From the NCBI GenBank assembly GCA_937957985.1, contig CALGOH010000224.1, forward strand, positions 1-15,846: 15,846 bases of DNA, read 5' to 3'. Made by a program: the position numbers and the translations under genes. This document shows positions 14,053-15,846 of this stretch, piece after piece. A model generated the notes under the pieces. It ran no database searches and was not told the origin of the DNA. It worked only from the letters and a program-made list of their open reading frames with translations. Positions within the stretch are counted from its first letter, which is position 1. Each line of letters opens with the position of its first letter. Origin of the DNA: an uncultured Verrucomicrobiae bacterium (lineage in GTDB: Bacteria; Verrucomicrobiota; Verrucomicrobiia; Verrucomicrobiales; Akkermansiaceae).

Positions 14053-15072
14053 CAGCCAGCTTGCGTCGTTGTCGTCGGTCCACACCACCTGGCCGGAGGC
14101 GGACATCCCCTTGAACTGAACCGGATATCCCGCATTGCCCGGATCGAGCCGCACCAGCGCGTAGCGGGCGTTCTCGAAACGGCGGCGGGAGTCGGGGTCG
14201 GCCAGCACCGCGCCACCGCTCGACGCCGACCGGGGATCGGTGAAGGCCAGATGTTCGGCATGGTCGTCCGCACCATCCCCGTCGGTGTCGGCGAGGAAGG
14301 GCTCGGTGCCGCTGGTGCCGAACTCGTACCAGTCCGGCAGCCCGTCTCCGTCGCTGTCGATCGCCAGACGCGAGAGCCGATAGAAGCGCCGGGCTCCGGG
14401 TGTGGGTGGCGGAGGGGGCGGAGCCATTTCGGCAAGCGCCACCGCCTCGATCGCCTGCTGGTTGAGCGTGGGGAGGGCGGCGGAAAAGGCATCCGCCACC
14501 GCCTGATCCTGAGGACCGAGGGTCATCGGGACCGTCGGCGGGTCCATCGGATATCCCGCCGACATGATGAAGAGCCGGATTCCCTCCTCCTCGTGGAAGG
14601 TGAACGGCCGTCGGTTCCATTCCTCGACCAATTCGCCGGGGATCTGGTGGAAAACCTGAACCCCGGGATCATCGATCGAACGCCAGGAAAGGACCGTGCC
14701 GGTCGTGGTGGATGGCGCCGCGCGCAGAGAGGCCAACACCACCGGCGGTGGTGGCGGCGGCGGGTCGAATCCCGGCGGGGGCGGCGGTGGTGGAACCCTC
14801 TCGAAAAGCGCCAGATGAAGCTCATGGCCATAACCGTAGAGAACGGCGTCGTCATTCCAGACCGTGAGGTCTTCGGATGACTGGAGCGAGTAGAGCAATC
14901 CCGGAACCGTGGAAAAGCGCACCGTTGTCCATTCAGCTCCGGTCTCGGCCTCGTCGTCTTCGACGTTCCAGAGCACAGTTTCCGCAGGCTCGATCTGAAT
15001 AGGATCGGTACCACCACGAGCTGAAACACATACCATCACCGCGATCCCCACGGCGGGAAACAGAAGCTTCAT
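14050..15072 (-). CDS. Secreted proline-rich calcium-repeat protein, upstream part of a gene split by an in-frame stop
   Basis: The piece has 340 residues. A signal peptide covers about 1-21 (KLLFPAVGIAVMVCVSARG). Residues 51-72 carry VRFSTVPGLLYSLQSSEDLTVW, a motif frequent in secreted Verrucomicrobiota proteins. Three polyproline runs follow at 94-100, 104-110 and 218-223. Two thrombospondin-3-like calcium repeats are present (DSDGDGLPDWYE 239-250 and DTDGDGADDHAE 262-273). The chain ends abruptly at DDNDASWL, just after YALVRLDPGNAGYPVQF, without a natural domain end. With the downstream hydrolase piece in the same frame, it probably supplies the export signal and stalk for the full-length protein. 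The start is ATG 15072. No Shine-Dalgarno is seen, but a short hairpin lies 15 bp upstream. No sorting tail is visible in this piece. Confidence 0.75.
   Translation of the reverse strand: MKLLFPAVGIAVMVCVSARGGTDPIQIEPAETVLWNVEDDEAETGAEWTTVRFSTVPGLLYSLQSSEDLTVWNDDAVLYGYGHELHLALFERVPPPPPPPGFDPPPPPPPVVLASLRAAPSTTTGTVLSWRSIDDPGVQVFHQIPGELVEEWNRRPFTFHEEEGIRLFIMSAGYPMDPPTVPMTLGPQDQAVADAFSAALPTLNQQAIEAVALAEMAPPPPPPTPGARRFYRLSRLAIDSDGDGLPDWYEFGTSGTEPFLADTDGDGADDHAEHLAFTDPRSASSGGAVLADPDSRRRFENARYALVRLDPGNAGYPVQFKGMSASGQVVWTDDNDASWL
14743..14793 (-). repeat. Low-complexity GGC/GGT tract encoding two seven-proline runs
   Basis: The minus strand encodes proline residues 94-100 and 104-110 of the secreted N-terminal piece, separated by Gly-Phe-Asp. 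A third run of six prolines is encoded at 14404-14421. Such tracts are prone to slippage and usually need elongation factor P for smooth translation. Confidence 0.8.
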
Positions 15073-15087
15073 ATAGTATGGCCCAAA

Positions 15088-15103
15088 AACCGCCGTAGCG
15101 GTT
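15088..15103 (-). terminator. Short UNCG-loop hairpin in the leader of the secreted-protein gene
   Basis: On the minus strand AACCGC-TACG-GCGGTT forms a perfect 6-bp stem closed by a UACG tetraloop and followed by TTT. It sits 15 bp upstream of the ATG at 15072. It resembles a weak intrinsic terminator but lies between the candidate promoter and the start codon. It may therefore be an attenuator or a 5' stem that stabilises the mRNA. Without RNA data its role is open. Confidence 0.45.
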
Positions 15104-15110
15104 CGTTAAA

Positions 15111-15139
15111 ATTCAAGCCGAACCGAGGACTTTAGACAA
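15111..15139 (-). promoter_or_regulatory. Weak candidate sigma-70-type promoter for the secreted module
   Basis: On the minus strand TTGTCT (15139-15134) and TTGAAT (15116-15111) are separated by 17 bp, each matching four of six consensus bases. Initiation would fall near 15104, at the base of the UACG hairpin. The divergent gap 15073-15253 shows no stronger promoter for either gene. Confidence 0.3.
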
Positions 15140-15253
15140 CCGAAATCGAGCTTTTCCCTTGCAAAATCATCGCCGCGGATTTTTCAAACAGCCCCGCTCG
15201 CGGGCGTCGCTCTGGCCGATGTCGGACGCACAGGACCTGAAACCCTCCCCACC

Positions 15254-15846
15254 ATGATCGAAGTCGAGAACCTCACCAAACGCTTCGGCAGCAAGGTTGC
15301 CGTCGACCACCTCAGCTTCACCGTCGAGAAAGGCGAAGTGCTCGGATTCCTCGGGCCGAACGGCGCCGGCAAGTCCACGACCATGCGCATGGTCACCGGC
15401 TTCCTGCCCCCGACCTCCGGCAGCATCCGCATCTGCGGCACCTCGGTCATCGACGACCCCACCGCCGCCAAGCGCTTCATCGGCTACCTGCCCGAGTCCG
15501 CTCCGCTCTACAACGACATGACGGTCACCGGCTTCCTCCGCTTCTGCGCCGACATCCGCGGCCTCGCCGGCACCGCCAAGAAGGAAGCCGTCGAACGGGC
15601 CATCGAGACCTGCTTCCTCGAAAGCGTCGCCCGCCAGTCGATCGACACCCTCTCGAAGGGCTACCGCCACCGCACCTGCCTCGCCCAGTCGCTGCTGCAC
15701 GACCCCGAGGTGCTCATCCTCGACGAGCCCACCGACGGCCTCGACCCGAACCAGAAGCACGAGGTCCGCCAGCTCATCCGCCGCCTCGCCGACAACAAGG
15801 TCCTCCGCTTCTCCAGCCCCATCCTCGCGCAGGTCGAGGCGTCCTC
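15254..15846 (+). CDS. ABC-2-type transporter ATP-binding protein (GldA/NatA/CcmA-like), 3' end outside window
   Basis: 197 residues are visible. Walker A is GPNGAGKST (34-42), the Q-loop region IGYLPESAPLY has Glu in the usual Gln position (77-86), the signature is LSKGYRHR (133-140), Walker B is LILDEPT (154-160) and the D-loop is GLDP (163-165 region). This set is typical of ATPases of ABC-2 exporters in gliding motility or drug and polysaccharide export. The H-loop, expected as S-T-H-I-L, reads FSSPIL (186-191), with Pro189 where the histidine belongs. The ATG at 15254 gives the standard MIEVENLTKRFG beginning; no Shine-Dalgarno is visible. It is divergent from the secreted-protein gene. 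The permease would be expected downstream, beyond the window. Confidence 0.88.
   Translation, partial: MIEVENLTKRFGSKVAVDHLSFTVEKGEVLGFLGPNGAGKSTTMRMVTGFLPPTSGSIRICGTSVIDDPTAAKRFIGYLPESAPLYNDMTVTGFLRFCADIRGLAGTAKKEAVERAIETCFLESVARQSIDTLSKGYRHRTCLAQSLLHDPEVLILDEPTDGLDPNQKHEVRQLIRRLADNKVLRFSSPILAQVEAS

Noticed and set aside
1..15846. CRISPR array, tRNA or rRNA gene, IS element, integrase or attachment site
   Set aside because: No regularly spaced repeats, cloverleaf, transposase or recombinase motifs were recognised on either strand by reading alone.

Overview
The window looks like a chromosomal segment from a high-GC member of the Verrucomicrobiota (class Verrucomicrobiae). This is inferred from gene content and style: secreted proteins with thrombospondin-3-like D-x-D-x-D-G repeats and the 'RFSTVPG..Y.LQSS.DL..W' motif, an AddAB-like nuclease with shortened subunits, and a PhoH/long-HPF housekeeping set. 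There are no rRNA or tRNA genes, IS elements, phage genes or CRISPR arrays. Single 60-base lines counted by hand give about 77% G+C in the nuclease region and 45-50% between about 9.94 and 12.4 kb.

Left part, plus strand (1-2111): the 3' end of queE, a 63-bp REP-like double hairpin, a small single-pass membrane protein, a phosphoglycolate-phosphatase-type HAD hydrolase, and a long-form ribosome hibernation factor with a clear terminator.

Middle part, minus strand (9827-2125): phoH, then addB-like and addA-like genes joined by an ATGA overlap, then an Xre/MbcA-type antitoxin and RES-domain toxin 51 bp further on. This can be read as one transcription unit, placing an NAD+-targeting toxin-antitoxin pair at the end of a double-strand-break repair operon. 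The AddB-like subunit lacks a Walker A motif and most of the C-terminal iron-sulfur cysteines.

Right part, minus strand (15072-9939): a secreted module of lower and changing G+C. A signal-peptide-bearing, proline-rich, calcium-repeat N-terminal piece is separated by one in-frame TGA from a 1002-residue piece carrying an EF-hand-like loop and an alpha/beta-hydrolase domain. Both pieces are in the same frame, so they probably represent one protein of about 1349 residues, broken or miscalled. Its 3' end overlaps by 11 bp a second secreted protein of unknown function. Divergent from this module, at the right edge, is a truncated ABC-2-type transporter ATPase whose H-loop histidine appears to be missing.

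The points most worth following up are the nonsense codon and composition shift in the secreted hydrolase module, the RES/Xre pair attached to AddAB, the stripped-down AddB, and the REP-like element with compensatory base changes. I did not find a clear-cut, wholly new defence system.
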